From: Thermoflavifilum aggregans
GTDB lineage: Bacteria > Bacteroidota > Bacteroidia > Chitinophagales > Chitinophagaceae
NCBI RefSeq assembly: GCF_002797735.1
Contig: NZ_PGFG01000001.1
Span: 1,302,001-1,366,000 of the forward strand
Reading direction: 5' to 3'
Length of the DNA stretch: 64,000 nucleotides
Part shown: piece after piece, positions 35,487 through 46,391 of the stretch
How the letters are laid out: every line of letters starts with the position of its first letter
How positions within the stretch are numbered: position 1 is the stretch's first letter
Notes under the pieces: generated by a model
Told to the model about the DNA's origin: nothing
Database searches by the model: none
What the model saw: only the letters and a program-made list of their open reading frames with translations
Position numbers and translations under genes: made by a program

Positions 35487-36795
35487 TATCAACATAGGGA
35501 AAGCACCAAAGAATTATGCTGTATTACCTTTTTATGCAGGTGGTGCTTTCTTTTTGATATGTATCGCTTTGGCTTTATTATGGGTAGTGCCTGAATTAAA
35601 CGGACATTATGCAGCGCCGCATATCGTGGCATTGGTGCACATGTTTACCGTGGGATGGGCAAGCATGATCATGATGGGAGCTACCTATCAGTTGTTGCCG
35701 GTCATATGTGAACATGATTTGTTCAGCAGTCGTTTATCGCTGTTCAGTTTCTGTTGTGTATTCGTAGGTGCTTTGTTGCTGATCAGCTCTTTCTGGTGGT
35801 TTCATCCCGGATGGTGGATGCTTTCCGGAGGAACTTTGATCTGGATAGCAAGCGTGGCTTATCTGATCAATGTGGTAGGCACCGGTGGACGTTGTGATCG
35901 ACATCATATCCGAAAATGTTTAATGGTGTCTGCAGGAAGCTGGTTTGTATTCACCACTACATTGGGATGGTGGACAGCTTTGCAGTTTGTGCATCCCGTG
36001 TCGCACGTTCCCATACCAACCTGGTTAAAGATTCACGCTCACGTAGGCATGGCCGGATGGTTTCTGCAGTTGATTTCAGGTGTGAGTACCCAGTTGATTC
36101 CGATGTTTTTGTTAGGTAAATCAAAAAAATCCTATTTGCTTAACTGGGCGTTTGTGTTGCAGAATATCGGTTTGTTGTCTTTTGTGGTGCTATCCTGGCT
36201 AATAGGTATTCATGCATGGATCTGGATCAGTGTGGCACTGGTGGTTGCAGGCATTGTTTTTCATCTGGCTTATTTGTATGATGCCTATCAGCATCGGGTC
36301 AGAAAACCGCTTGATCTGCAGATGAAACACAGCCTGTTGTCGTTTTTGTTTCTAAGCCTTGCGATTTTAAGTATTCCTGTTGTATATGCATTTGATCATC
36401 GCTGGAGCATCATTTATGGGATGCTGCTGTTAATGGGATGGGTGAGCAGTTTGATTTTGGGACAAACATTCAAGACCTTGCCTTTTATTGTGTGGAATGA
36501 CCGGTACAAGCAATGGAACGGCAAGTTTAAAGTGCCGCTGCCCAGGCAGCTGTACTCAGAGAGGAGGCTGCAATGGCAGTTCAGATTATATCTTGCATCA
36601 TGGCTGTTGTTGTTTGCAGGTATAATGTTGCAGAATCGCATACTGGATTATGCTGGTAGTTTGTGTTGGTTGGGTATGAGTGTATGCTATGGGTGGAATG
36701 TAATACAGATTTTGTTTCATCGAGTACAAATTCCTGAACATGCTGGAACTGTCTATACAAGATCCGCACTTCAACGAGAAAATGCTGGCCATTGA
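35479..36795 (+). CDS. Heme-copper oxidase subunit I-like / NnrS-like membrane protein
   Basis: 438 residues with about twelve membrane helices. Histidines lie in helix positions like those of haem-binding oxidase subunits: HIVALVHMFTVGWASMIMMGATYQLLPV near residue 48 and KIHAHVGMAGWFLQLISGVSTQLIPMF near residue 190. Proteins of this type are found with DUF2249 and hemerythrin genes in Bacteroidota and resemble CcoN, NorB or NnrS without a confirmed active site. A role in NO handling fits the cluster. True catalytic activity is uncertain. Confidence 0.6.
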   Translation: MADINIGKAPKNYAVLPFYAGGAFFLICIALALLWVVPELNGHYAAPHIVALVHMFTVGWASMIMMGATYQLLPVICEHDLFSSRLSLFSFCCVFVGALLLISSFWWFHPGWWMLSGGTLIWIASVAYLINVVGTGGRCDRHHIRKCLMVSAGSWFVFTTTLGWWTALQFVHPVSHVPIPTWLKIHAHVGMAGWFLQLISGVSTQLIPMFLLGKSKKSYLLNWAFVLQNIGLLSFVVLSWLIGIHAWIWISVALVVAGIVFHLAYLYDAYQHRVRKPLDLQMKHSLLSFLFLSLAILSIPVVYAFDHRWSIIYGMLLLMGWVSSLILGQTFKTLPFIVWNDRYKQWNGKFKVPLPRQLYSERRLQWQFRLYLASWLLLFAGIMLQNRILDYAGSLCWLGMSVCYGWNVIQILFHRVQIPEHAGTVYTRSALQRENAGH

Positions 36796-37075
36796 TGCCC
36801 TGCATCAGGTTATAGATCCGGAATTATTTGTAAATATCATTGATTTGGGTTTGGTGTATGATCTTGATTTTTCACAGCCCGATCAGCTGGTGATTACTAT
36901 GACTTTGTCCACGCCGCATTGCCCATTGGGCGAAGCTATTGAAGCAGGTATTCATCATGTGCTTGAACCTTTTTTTCCGAATAGAAAAATTGAAGTAAAT
37001 ATTGTTTGGGAGCCTCCGTGGGATTTCAGTATGATGACCGATGAAGGCAGGCGGCAACTGGGTATTGAAGAATAA
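36740..37075 (+). CDS. MIP18/PaaD-like Fe-S cluster assembly factor (DUF59)
   Basis: 111 residues. The DUF59 fold is shown by DALHQVIDPELFVNIIDLGLVYDLDF near residue 20 and the later TLSTPHCPLGEAIEAGI, with one conserved Cys. The C-terminal WEPPWDFSMMTDEGRRQLG is the usual signature of SufT/PaaD-like proteins. The ATG at 36740 makes a 56-bp overlap with the oxidase-like gene; a second ATG at 36782 would overlap by only 14 bp. Fe-S maturation fits with the RIC gene in this cluster. Confidence 0.85.
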   Translation: MLELSIQDPHFNEKMLAIDALHQVIDPELFVNIIDLGLVYDLDFSQPDQLVITMTLSTPHCPLGEAIEAGIHHVLEPFFPNRKIEVNIVWEPPWDFSMMTDEGRRQLGIEE

Positions 37076-37090
37076 TGAGCCGATGCATTA

Positions 37091-38644
37091 TTAATATCTG
37101 GGTATACGCCTGATGAATTTTTCACGAATGACATCCTGCACCGTTCGTCCGGTGATTTTACTCTCTAGCCAGGAAATAATATCCAGATAAAGAAATGAAC
37201 GTTTTTCATACGGATTCTTCGAGATCGTTAACAGACGATCCTTTAGCTCTGCAAAAGCCTGCTTCAGTTCCCGGGGATGGGTATATACGTTTTTACGCAA
37301 AAAACGAATGATTTCCTGCATTACTTCGCTCAGGTCCTTGTTTTTAGCGATGAAATGATATACAGATTTCACAAGATATTCCACCAAAGTATAATTCTCC
37401 AGTTCATAATGGGCTATCAAATGCAGAATGCGTGCAAAACACTGCAAATCGGCATGCAGATCACCCACTTTCAGGTGAATAATTTTATTGAGATATACAA
37501 TCGTATTTTCATTATCTCCGCTTCCAAAATACAAGCAGGCGATTTTGTAATAAAACACCATGATGCGATGCTGATCCAGCCTATCATGATACTGTTCAAT
37601 GCCCTGAATGATTTCAGGAACCCATTTGAGACCTTCGGTAAAAGTGCCCTCCAGAAAATGTTTGTTGATGCGGGCAGTATATAAATAGGCAAAAGCAAAG
37701 GTAAGTGTATTATCATCAAATTGGGATTGATATTGGGTAATCACTTGTTCTAGCTTTTCGAGATCTGTTACATATCGTTCATAATAGTTGTTGTAAAAAT
37801 GAGCATTCAGTAAATTGTTCATCCCTTTCAGATATAGTCCCATATCGGTTTCCAGCAATGCGGGATGTTGATGGAAGATGTCCACCCATTTTTGTGCATA
37901 CCTGAAATAGTGAATAAAATCCTGCAGGGTATAATAATACCAGCTGCAAGCCTGATAATAATACAATTGTTCATACAGGCTGAGCCGGGATGGATCAATA
38001 TGGCGGATAGCTGCCTGAAAAAAATCGCTCAGTGTACGGGCATCATGTTCATTGCGGGCGTGGCCAATGCGCAGATAAAGACCATAAATCTGCAAAGCCA
38101 GGTTTGACAGGTAACTGAGATTGGCTATCTGTCGGCTCAGCTGGTTGGACTCATCCCGCAGACGTGCAGCCCGATGTTCGATATCATGCATGATATGCCT
38201 GGATTCAATGACTTTTTCAAATTCAAGTACTTCCTGCCAGAGCAGCAATTCATGGCGTTTGCGGGCCTGCTCTTTTACCTTGTTCAGCATTTTCAGGCTT
38301 TGCTGATACAATCCTTTGTCAAACAGTACCCTGGCAAAATCGTATTGCTCGCGCAATTCCAGCAGAGGATCCTTTTGTTTGTACAGCAGGCGCAGGCTGG
38401 TAAGCAGATGTTTATACACATGTGCCTTCAAATTGGATAATTGCGATTTGCGAATAGCCGGAATCTTCTGCAAAATCACCCGTTCATCGTAGCGTTGCAT
38501 TTTATCCAGCACATCGAACAATTTCACAAACAACAGATCTTCCTTTGTTTTCCGGCTTTTGAGATAAAGCTGAAAATAGCGTTTCTCAGCCTTGGTAAGG
38601 GTTTTGATGAGCTGGAACAGGGCGTCGTTTACCTGGTTGGGCAT
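37091..38644 (-). CDS. Large helical-repeat protein of unknown function
   Basis: 517 residues, cytoplasmic, with no signal peptide and no membrane segment. Almost all of it looks alpha-helical, in TPR-like helix pairs (FDKGLYQQSLKMLNKVKEQARKRHELLLWQEVL near residue 110). The N-terminus LFQLIKTLTKAEKRYFQLYLKSRK is highly charged. I recognise it only as a type of protein common in Chitinophagia genomes; no function is known to me. It is divergent from leuC and convergent with the Fe-S assembly gene. Confidence 0.7.
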   Translation of the reverse strand: MPNQVNDALFQLIKTLTKAEKRYFQLYLKSRKTKEDLLFVKLFDVLDKMQRYDERVILQKIPAIRKSQLSNLKAHVYKHLLTSLRLLYKQKDPLLELREQYDFARVLFDKGLYQQSLKMLNKVKEQARKRHELLLWQEVLEFEKVIESRHIMHDIEHRAARLRDESNQLSRQIANLSYLSNLALQIYGLYLRIGHARNEHDARTLSDFFQAAIRHIDPSRLSLYEQLYYYQACSWYYYTLQDFIHYFRYAQKWVDIFHQHPALLETDMGLYLKGMNNLLNAHFYNNYYERYVTDLEKLEQVITQYQSQFDDNTLTFAFAYLYTARINKHFLEGTFTEGLKWVPEIIQGIEQYHDRLDQHRIMVFYYKIACLYFGSGDNENTIVYLNKIIHLKVGDLHADLQCFARILHLIAHYELENYTLVEYLVKSVYHFIAKNKDLSEVMQEIIRFLRKNVYTHPRELKQAFAELKDRLLTISKNPYEKRSFLYLDIISWLESKITGRTVQDVIREKFIRRIPRY

Positions 38645-38812
38645 CGGAGAGAATGTTTTATATCTTATTGATAATCAGTTATTTAGTTTTTCACTACAAA
38701 ATGTAAATATCGTAATTTCGCACAAATCAAATTCCGGCATGCACGGCGGGCATTGTAGGTTTGAAGTTGCAGGAGAAAAATTGTTTTTGTTTCAGGTAAA
38801 TGGCACGAGGTT

Positions 38813-40210
38813 ATGGGACTGACCTTATTCGATAAAATCTGGGATGCACATGTGGTACAGCGCAAGGAGGGGCATCCGGATGTATTGTACATTGACACAC
38901 ATTTTATTCATGAAGTAACCAGTCCGCAGGCTTTTGACGGGTTGCGGCGCAGAGGCATCCGTGTGCGCAGGCCTGATCGCACATGGGCTACAGCCGATCA
39001 TAATGTACCCACGCTGAATCAGCATTTGCCTATTCGCGAAGAGCTTTCGCGCAGGCAGGTGGAGATGCTGACGCGCAATTGTGAAGAATTTGGCATTGAA
39101 TTGTACGGCCTGGGACATCCTTTTCAGGGCATTGTGCATGTGATCGGGCCGGAGCTGGGCATCACGCAACCGGGCATGACCATTGTGTGCGGCGACAGCC
39201 ATACATCTACCCATGGAGCTTTTGGTACCATTGCTTTTGGTATCGGCACTTCCGAAGTGGAGCAGGTGCTAGCTACCCAATGCATTTTGCAGTACAAGCC
39301 ACGTAAGATGCGCATTATCATTGATGGTCAGCTGAAAAAAGGAGTGGTTTCCAAAGACATTATTCTCTATATCATTTCCCGGATTTCGGCTTCAGGCGCA
39401 ACGGGTTATTTTGTGGAATATGCCGGCTCGGCTATCCGGAGCCTGAGCATGGAAGCGCGCATGACCATTTGCAACATGAGCATTGAAATGGGAGCCCGTG
39501 GCGGCATGATAGCTCCTGACGAAACTACCTTTGCCTACATGACCGGCAGGCGTTTCGCGCCTAAGGGTGCCGACTGGGACAAGGCACTGGCTTACTGGAA
39601 AACCCTGTATTCCGATCCGGATGCCGTGTTTGACAAGGAATTGCATTTTGATGCAGCCGATATTGAACCTATGATTACCTACGGCACCAACCCGGGCATG
39701 GGTATCAAGGTTACGGAAACAATACCTTCCCCCAGCCAGGTTGCCGAAAAGGAACGGACGTCTTTTGAACGGGCATTGCATTATATGGGTCTGGAACCCG
39801 GAACCCGCCTGCTCAATAAGCCGGTGGATTATGTTTTCATTGGCAGTTGTACCAATTCAAGGATTGAGGATCTGCGCATGGTAGCCAATTTTGTGAAAGG
39901 CAAAAAGAAGGCTCCCAATGTGGAAGTATGGGTTGTGCCCGGATCAAAGCAGGTGGAGGCCCAGGCGCGGAAGGAAGGAATTGATCGCATCTTTGAAGAA
40001 GCCGGCTTTCAGTTGCGGGGTCCGGGATGCTCCGCTTGTCTGGGAATGAATGAAGATAAAATTCCACCCGGAAAATATTGCGTGTCCACATCCAACCGGA
40101 ATTTTGAAGGCCGACAAGGGCCGCAAGCACGTACTTTTCTCGCCAGCCCGCTCACAGCAGCAGCAGCTGCCATTACCGGTAAAATCGTGGATGTACGCGA
40201 ATTTCTGTAA
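38813..40210 (+). CDS. leuC: 3-isopropylmalate dehydratase, large subunit
   Basis: Fe-S isomerase subunit of leucine synthesis, moving the hydroxyl from 2- to 3-isopropylmalate with LeuD. The 465 residues carry aconitase motifs: [13 protein letters not shown] near residue 125 and the cluster cysteines in FIGSCTNSR near residue 345 and GCSACLGMN near residue 405. The C-terminal [12 protein letters not shown] is also typical. It is the first gene of leuCDBA. No leader peptide or T-box-like element is seen before it. Confidence 0.96.
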   Translation: MGLTLFDKIWDAHVVQRKEGHPDVLYIDTHFIHEVTSPQAFDGLRRRGIRVRRPDRTWATADHNVPTLNQHLPIREELSRRQVEMLTRNCEEFGIELYGLGHPFQGIVHVIGPELGITQPGMTIVCGDSHTSTHGAFGTIAFGIGTSEVEQVLATQCILQYKPRKMRIIIDGQLKKGVVSKDIILYIISRISASGATGYFVEYAGSAIRSLSMEARMTICNMSIEMGARGGMIAPDETTFAYMTGRRFAPKGADWDKALAYWKTLYSDPDAVFDKELHFDAADIEPMITYGTNPGMGIKVTETIPSPSQVAEKERTSFERALHYMGLEPGTRLLNKPVDYVFIGSCTNSRIEDLRMVANFVKGKKKAPNVEVWVVPGSKQVEAQARKEGIDRIFEEAGFQLRGPGCSACLGMNEDKIPPGKYCVSTSNRNFEGRQGPQARTFLASPLTAAAAAITGKIVDVREFL

Positions 40211-40228
40211 TCCAAAAATCTATCGCCC

Positions 40229-40834
40229 ATGAGCAAACGTACCATTCAACATATTGTTTCCACAGCTGTTCCATTACCTATTGAAAATATTGATACCGAT
40301 CAGATAATTCCGGCTCGTTTTCTGAAAGCCACCACCCGCGAAGGTTTTGGCAAGAACCTGTTTCGCGACTGGCGGTATGAAAACGATGATGAATCCCGAC
40401 CGAAAAAAGATTTTGTGCTGAACAATCCTGTTTACGGAGGCTGCATTCTGGTAGCAGGTAAAAATTTTGGTTGTGGTTCTTCGCGTGAGCATGCTGCCTG
40501 GGCATTGGCGGATTATGGCTTTCAGGTGGTGGTCAGCAGCTTTTTTGCTGATATTTTCAAAAACAATGCATTGAATAATTTCCTGCTTCCGGTGCAGGTT
40601 TCCGATGTTTTTTTGCAGAAGTTGTTTCAGGCTATTCATCAGAATCCCAAAACAGAAATTGAGGTTGATCTGCCCGGCCAGTACATTCGGATATTGGCCA
40701 CCGGCGAGGAAGAACATTTTGATATCAATCCATATAAAAAAGAATGTTTACTCAACGGCTATGACGATATTGATTATTTGCTAAGCCTGGATGAGGCTAT
40801 TCGGGACTATGAGCATAGCCGTGAGCAGATTTAA
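40229..40834 (+). CDS. leuD: 3-isopropylmalate dehydratase, small subunit
   Basis: Swivelling partner of LeuC; the active site forms between the two. The 201 residues show the family signatures [16 protein letters not shown] near residue 16 and the substrate loop [15 protein letters not shown] near residue 77. The length is typical of bacterial LeuD. It begins 18 bp after leuC and 23 bp before leuB. Confidence 0.96.
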   Translation: MSKRTIQHIVSTAVPLPIENIDTDQIIPARFLKATTREGFGKNLFRDWRYENDDESRPKKDFVLNNPVYGGCILVAGKNFGCGSSREHAAWALADYGFQVVVSSFFADIFKNNALNNFLLPVQVSDVFLQKLFQAIHQNPKTEIEVDLPGQYIRILATGEEEHFDINPYKKECLLNGYDDIDYLLSLDEAIRDYEHSREQI

Positions 40835-40857
40835 ATATTACAGGTTCGATACATGAT

Positions 40858-41967
40858 ATGAGTCAGATAATGGCAAAACGGGAAAAGATAAGCAAAAGAA
40901 TTCTGGTTATTGGCGGTGATGGCATAGGTCCGGAGGTTACGCGATGGGGCAAACGGGTATTGGAAACTGTGGCTGAAAAATATGGACATGCATTTGTCTT
41001 TGATGAAGGTTTGATGGGACATGCCGCCATTGAAGCCACCGGCAATCCTTTGCCCGACGATACATTGGAGAAAGCGAAAAGAAGTGATGCCATTTTGTTT
41101 GGTGCGATTGGTCATCCAAAATATGATCAGGATCCGCATCTGAAGGTAAGGCCTGAACAAGGACTGCTGCGCATCCGCAAGGAACTGGGTTTGTATGCCA
41201 ATCTACGTCCCATTAAGCTCTTTGATGAACTGCTGGCTGCTTCGAGCATCAAGCCTGAAGTGTTGAAAGGCGCAGATATTTTGTTTTTCCGAGAGCTGAC
41301 GGGTGATGTGTATTTTGGTGAAAAGAAAAAAGCCGATGATGGCAGTTGGGCATCCGATCTGATGATTTATCATGCGTATGAAGTAGAGCGCATTGCGCGC
41401 AAGGCTTTTGAAGCTGCCAGGCTTCGCAGAAAAAAGCTGTGTTCGGTAGATAAGGCCAATGTGCTGGAATCGTCGCGCCTGTGGCGCGCGGTTGTACAAC
41501 AGGTTGCTGCCGATTATCCGGACGTGCAATGCACCCACATGTTTGTGGACAATGCAGCCATGCAACTCATCCGTGATCCGCTCCAGTTTGATGTGATTCT
41601 CACAGCTAATCTATTTGGAGATATCCTCACAGACGAAGCTTCTCAGATTGCCGGATCTATGGGCATGCTGGCTTCTGCATCGGTAGGCGATGGCACGGGT
41701 TTGTATGAACCTATTCATGGCTCTGCTCCCGATATTGCCGGCAAAGGCCTGGCCAATCCATTGGCGTCCATTCTTTCAGCTGCGCTGATGCTGCAGATAG
41801 GCTTTCAGATGCAGGAAGAAGCCGATGCTGTGCTGAGAGCCGTGGAACAGGTATTGAAAAAAGGCTACAGAACAGTAGATATTGCAGATAAACATACAGA
41901 AAACAGCATGATTGTGGGTACCGATGGTATGGGCCAACAGGTTATTCAACAGCTTGCTAATTCCTGA
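40858..41967 (+). CDS. leuB: 3-isopropylmalate dehydrogenase
   Basis: NAD-dependent oxidative decarboxylation of 3-isopropylmalate. The 369 residues include the beta-decarboxylating dehydrogenase start [36 protein letters not shown] and [12 protein letters not shown]. The signature [25 protein letters not shown] is near residue 255. A start four codons later (MAKREK) is equally possible. It is the third gene of leuCDBA. Confidence 0.96.
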   Translation: MSQIMAKREKISKRILVIGGDGIGPEVTRWGKRVLETVAEKYGHAFVFDEGLMGHAAIEATGNPLPDDTLEKAKRSDAILFGAIGHPKYDQDPHLKVRPEQGLLRIRKELGLYANLRPIKLFDELLAASSIKPEVLKGADILFFRELTGDVYFGEKKKADDGSWASDLMIYHAYEVERIARKAFEAARLRRKKLCSVDKANVLESSRLWRAVVQQVAADYPDVQCTHMFVDNAAMQLIRDPLQFDVILTANLFGDILTDEASQIAGSMGMLASASVGDGTGLYEPIHGSAPDIAGKGLANPLASILSAALMLQIGFQMQEEADAVLRAVEQVLKKGYRTVDIADKHTENSMIVGTDGMGQQVIQQLANS

Positions 41968-41997
41968 TGATGGTGTTTCTGACAAAAGATTAGTACC

Positions 41998-43509
41998 ATG
42001 AATGAACAAAACCGAGTGTACGTATTCGATACCACCCTGCGCGATGGTGAACAGGTGCCGGGTTGCCAGCTCACCACACCAGAAAAAATTGAAATTGCCA
42101 AGGAACTGGAAGCCCTGGGCGTGGATGTGATTGAAGCTGGTTTTCCCATTTCGAGCCCCGGCGATTTTCAGAGTGTGGTAGAAATTTCCAAGGTTGTACA
42201 TGAGCCTGTGATTTGCGCATTGACGCGGGCCAACACCAAGGATATTGATGCAGCGGCTGAGGCCCTGCGTTTTGCAAAACGAGCCCGAATTCATACCGGT
42301 ATCGGAGCTTCAGATATTCATATCCGGTATAAATTCAACAGCACCCGCGAAGAAATCCTGCAACGGGCTGTGGATGCAGTGAAATATGCGCGACGTTTTG
42401 TGGATGATGTGGAGTTTTATGCCGAAGATGCCGGCCGTGCCGATGTAGAATACCTGGCCCGCATGATTGAAGCCGTCATTGCCGCCGGTGCAACGGTGGT
42501 CAATATTCCAGATACCAACGGATATTGCCTGCCCGAGCAGTATGCAGCTAAAATCCGTTATCTGAAAGAACATGTGCCCAATATTGACCGGGCTATTATT
42601 TCCGTGCATTGCCATGATGATCTAGGACTAGCCACAGCCAATTCCATTGCCGGCCTGCAGGCGGGTGCCCGTCAGGTGGAATGCACCATCAACGGGGTAG
42701 GAGAGCGTGCAGGTAACACTTCCATGGAGGAAGTAGTGATGATTCTGAAAACCCATCAGCAAACCCTCGGATTATATACCCAGATCCAGACAAAGAATTT
42801 TTACAACATCAGCAACATGGTGTCGCGCATGATGCGCATGCCTGTACAGCCCAACAAAGCTATTGTAGGACGAAATGCCTTTGCCCATAGCTCCGGCATA
42901 CATCAGGATGGCGTGTTGAAGCATCGCGAAAATTATGAGATCATCAATCCGGAGGATGTAGGGATTCCTTCCAATGCAATTATTCTCACCGCCCGGAGCG
43001 GTCGCCATGCATTGAAACATCGGTTGGAACGGCTGGGATACCAGATTGATAAGCTGAATCTCGATGAAATATATCAACGGTTTCTGGAACTGGCCGACAG
43101 GAAAAAGGAAGTGGACGATCAGGATCTGCAATGGCTGATGGGACATCATGTGGATGCACATTTTCAGGACAATGCCCTGCATATAGAGCTGCTGCAGGTG
43201 ATGTGCGGCGAACCCCTGCAGCCGATGGCTACCGTGAAATTGCGGGTAAAAGGGGAAGAAAAATCAGCCACAGCCACAGGCAATGGCCCTGTGGATGCGG
43301 CAGTAAAAGCCATCGAACAAATTATTCAGGATCATGTAAATATCGAAGAGCTCAGCATTCAGGCTATCCACGGCGGCAGCGAAGATGTGAGCAAGGTGAA
43401 CATGACTGTAAGCTATCACGGTAAAACCTGTTATGGATATGGCTATTCCACAGATATTGTCGCGGCTACCGTTCGGGCCTATGTGGATGCCCTGAATAAG
43501 ATTCTGTAA
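41998..43509 (+). CDS. leuA: 2-isopropylmalate synthase
   Basis: Condenses acetyl-CoA with 2-oxoisovalerate, the first committed step to leucine. The 503 residues begin with the metal-binding [16 protein letters not shown]. The second signature, [28 protein letters not shown]-type, is near residue 202. The C-terminal LeuA regulatory domain (about 385-500, [13 protein letters not shown]) senses leucine in the family. [18 protein letters not shown] confirms LeuA over homocitrate synthase. It is the last gene of leuCDBA. Confidence 0.96.
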   Translation: MNEQNRVYVFDTTLRDGEQVPGCQLTTPEKIEIAKELEALGVDVIEAGFPISSPGDFQSVVEISKVVHEPVICALTRANTKDIDAAAEALRFAKRARIHTGIGASDIHIRYKFNSTREEILQRAVDAVKYARRFVDDVEFYAEDAGRADVEYLARMIEAVIAAGATVVNIPDTNGYCLPEQYAAKIRYLKEHVPNIDRAIISVHCHDDLGLATANSIAGLQAGARQVECTINGVGERAGNTSMEEVVMILKTHQQTLGLYTQIQTKNFYNISNMVSRMMRMPVQPNKAIVGRNAFAHSSGIHQDGVLKHRENYEIINPEDVGIPSNAIILTARSGRHALKHRLERLGYQIDKLNLDEIYQRFLELADRKKEVDDQDLQWLMGHHVDAHFQDNALHIELLQVMCGEPLQPMATVKLRVKGEEKSATATGNGPVDAAVKAIEQIIQDHVNIEELSIQAIHGGSEDVSKVNMTVSYHGKTCYGYGYSTDIVAATVRAYVDALNKIL

Positions 43510-43780
43510 TGATTTAGGTACGAAGGGACTGTTGCATATCTGATTTTCTTTTGGCTGATTCTGGTTTGATTGTAACCAACAGAGTCTCATCTGTTTGCGG
43601 ACCCGATACTTTTTTACCCTGATTCATCCGAATTCCGATATGCCCTGCCGGGGATAAATCTGCCTGATTATTCCGGCAAGTGTGTATACATAAGCAAACA
43701 ATTCAGTTAAAAAAGTCATACCAAAGAACAAGCCCATATTTGCCGGAAAAAACACAATTTGCCGGGCAAATAAAACTTCC

Positions 43781-44617
43781 GTGTCGGTGCCTGTTCGTTT
43801 TTATGTTCAATATTTCCTGCATCTGTTACGTGCTCGTTCGCGCTATCACGTACATTCTCCATGGGTGTATGAACTCATTGAGCAGGCGTTGCGTCATCCG
43901 ACCTTTGATCCGTCGTGTATTCCCATAGAACAACTCCGCAGGCAACTCCTGCGTGATCGTCGCACTATCCGGATTCAGGATTATGGTGCTGGTTCACACA
44001 TACACAAACGAGATATCCGTTCCATTCAATCATTAGCTCGTCATGCAGCCAAGCCGCCTGTACTGGCTCGTATATTGTTTCAGCTTTGTCGGATGCTGCA
44101 ACCTGCGATGGTGATAGAGCTGGGCACTTCGCTGGGCATTACCACAGCTTATCTGGCGAAGGCTGCTCCGCAGGCCCACTTGATTACGGTTGAAGGCAGT
44201 GAATCCATTGCACAGGAAGCAACGAAAAATTTTCAACAACTCCGGCTTCAGCATATCCAACTTATGCCAAGCACATTTGAAGAAGCTATTCCTGCCATTC
44301 TCTCCCAGCTGCAGCATCCGTTTCTGTTGTTTGTGGATGGAGATCACCGGTATGAAACAACTCTCCAATATGTGCAGGCTTTTTTACCTTATTTGCATCA
44401 TGATTCCTGCATTGTGATGGATGATATTCACTGGAGCCGGGGCATGGCAAAAGCATGGGAAACATTACTCAGCGACCAACGGGTAAACCTTAGCATTGAT
44501 TTGTTTTTCTTAGGCATGCTTTTTAACAGAAATGGCCGGTTTCAACCCGAACATTTTCGGCTTCGTTATCCTGCATTATTATCCTGGTTTCAGACCACCC
44601 TCAATCCCTTGGGTTAG
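43781..44617 (+). CDS. Class I SAM-dependent methyltransferase (O-methyltransferase-like)
   Basis: 278 residues from a GTG start at 43781; another GTG lies two codons later. The SAM site is AMVIELGTSLGITTAYLAKAAP near residue 110, followed by ITVEGSESIAQEA and the acidic FLLFVDGDHRYETTLQYVQAF. CIVMDDIHWSRGMAKAW is typical of the class-24 or COMT-like fold. It probably methylates a hydroxyl group of a small molecule. It overlaps the convergent MFS gene by 4 bp. Confidence 0.8.
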   Translation: MSVPVRFYVQYFLHLLRARSRYHVHSPWVYELIEQALRHPTFDPSCIPIEQLRRQLLRDRRTIRIQDYGAGSHIHKRDIRSIQSLARHAAKPPVLARILFQLCRMLQPAMVIELGTSLGITTAYLAKAAPQAHLITVEGSESIAQEATKNFQQLRLQHIQLMPSTFEEAIPAILSQLQHPFLLFVDGDHRYETTLQYVQAFLPYLHHDSCIVMDDIHWSRGMAKAWETLLSDQRVNLSIDLFFLGMLFNRNGRFQPEHFRLRYPALLSWFQTTLNPLG

Positions 44618-46185
44618 GCTGTAGGGGTAGTTCCTTCACGAGCTACATTTTCGTCCAGCACAGGAAAATGAGCTGGCGTGAAAAGCAGCACAACAATGAT
44701 GATGAAAGCCAGAAGTGCCATTACACCATATACGCTGCTGGTAGCCATGTATAGGCTTTTACGCAGGCCATGCAGCAGGCTGGCCGGCACATGGCCCTGC
44801 AGCAGATGATGCAACAAGGTATCAAATTCATTTCTGAGTGAAGATGGAATCTGATTGATGTTCTGAAAGGCATAATGGTGCAGGCTTCTGTTGAATATGC
44901 CACCCATCAAGGCTGCACCAACAGTTTGTCCCAGATATCTCGAAAAGATATTGTTACCGGTTACTACACCACGCTGTTGCCAGGGAACCATGGATTGCAC
45001 ACCCACCAGCAAAGGAGTGGATAGCAAGCCAAAGCCGGCACCCAGCAGGATCTGGTCGGCAAACAATAACCAAGTATTTGCTGTGTGGATAGTTATTTGC
45101 TTATGGGTTGCAGGGAAAGGTAAAAACAAAAACAGCAGTGCACTGCAGCAGATCAGCACAGCACCGATCCATGCAGCATTGCGAAAACCGATGGATAAAT
45201 ATAAGCGTCCGGAATAGGCTGATGCCGCAGGCCAGCCAATGCTGGAACTTGCCAGGATAAATCCCGCCAGCATAGCACTTCCAGCCAGTGCTGACTGTAC
45301 ATACAAAGGAAGAAACATACTAGGGCCCATCATAATGGCACCCATTAAAATCATGCTCAGGTTGGAACCGGCTATAGTGCGGTGTTTCCACACCCATATC
45401 GGCATGATGGGTTCCTGAGCTCTGCGTTCCACTACATAAACAACAAACATCAGCAGAAAAGCCAGCACCAAAAACCCTATACCGGCTAAAGAAATCCATG
45501 GCCACGCTTGCCCGCCTTCCAGCAAAGCAAGGATCAGCAATGAAGCACTTAAAAATATCAAAACAGCACCAGGAATATCAATGCGATGTTTGCGAGCAGG
45601 TTTCTGTTCATGCAGAAATACAATCAGCAGAAACAAAGCCAGCAAACCAATAGGCAGGTTGATGAAAAAAATCCATCGCCACGAAGCATATTCTACCAAA
45701 GCCCCACCCATGGCTGGTCCTACAATAGCAGCGATACCCCATACGCTGGATAGCCATCCCTGCACGCGGGCACGCTCGCGGATATCATATAGGTCGGCCG
45801 CCAGGGTGTTGACGCTAGCCATGATGGAGCCTGCACCCAAACCCTGTAACCCGCGAAATATAATCAGGGCGAGCATATCCCAGGCAAAACCCGATGCAGC
45901 TGAACCCATCAGAAATACAATAATACCCCACAATAACACCGGCTTGCGGCCTTTCATGTCGGCCAGCTTCCCGTAAATGGGAATAGTAACGGTTTGTGCA
46001 AGCAGGTAAATGGAAAAAACCCAACTAAAGGAGGCAAATCCACCCAGATCACCAACAATCTCAGGAATGGCCGTCGACACAATGGTTGTGTCCATAGCTG
46101 CCAGCGACATGGTTAACATCAAGGCAGCCAGAATCCAACGTTTGGAATGAGCGATACCCATCTGCCTGTCCTTGAATCCGATCAT
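44614..46185 (-). CDS. MFS drug-efflux transporter, DHA2 (EmrB/QacA) family
   Basis: 523 residues with fourteen predicted membrane helices, the hallmark of DHA2 pumps. Family motifs are MDTTIVSTAIPEIVGDLG in helix 1, GKLADMKGRKPVLLWG in loop 2-3, FRGLQGLGAGSIMA and WRWIFFINLPIGL. It would expel lipophilic or cationic compounds by proton exchange. The translation may start at the MGIAHS methionine (46161). No TetR or MarR regulator is adjacent. Confidence 0.9.
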   Translation of the reverse strand: MIGFKDRQMGIAHSKRWILAALMLTMSLAAMDTTIVSTAIPEIVGDLGGFASFSWVFSIYLLAQTVTIPIYGKLADMKGRKPVLLWGIIVFLMGSAASGFAWDMLALIIFRGLQGLGAGSIMASVNTLAADLYDIRERARVQGWLSSVWGIAAIVGPAMGGALVEYASWRWIFFINLPIGLLALFLLIVFLHEQKPARKHRIDIPGAVLIFLSASLLILALLEGGQAWPWISLAGIGFLVLAFLLMFVVYVVERRAQEPIMPIWVWKHRTIAGSNLSMILMGAIMMGPSMFLPLYVQSALAGSAMLAGFILASSSIGWPAASAYSGRLYLSIGFRNAAWIGAVLICCSALLFLFLPFPATHKQITIHTANTWLLFADQILLGAGFGLLSTPLLVGVQSMVPWQQRGVVTGNNIFSRYLGQTVGAALMGGIFNRSLHHYAFQNINQIPSSLRNEFDTLLHHLLQGHVPASLLHGLRKSLYMATSSVYGVMALLAFIIIVVLLFTPAHFPVLDENVAREGTTPTA

Positions 46186-46391
46186 GGCCTAATATTTCTG
46201 CTGTATCCTGAATATGCATGAATGCAGATGATTTTATTTAAAATCACCTTGCAACAGATTTATGAAATGCTTTTTTGCTTTCATGCTTTTTTCCTGAAAA
46301 ACTTTTATCTGAATCCGATGTACATAAACAAAACTCCATAGTCTCATTTAACAAAAAGAATAATGATTGCTTCCTATTCGATCACAGGCTT

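Noticed and set aside
38739-38822. Short frame before leuC as a leucine leader peptide
   Set aside because: It has only three Leu in 27 codons with no run, no terminator follows, and it overlaps the leuC start. Nothing like the pheA leader.
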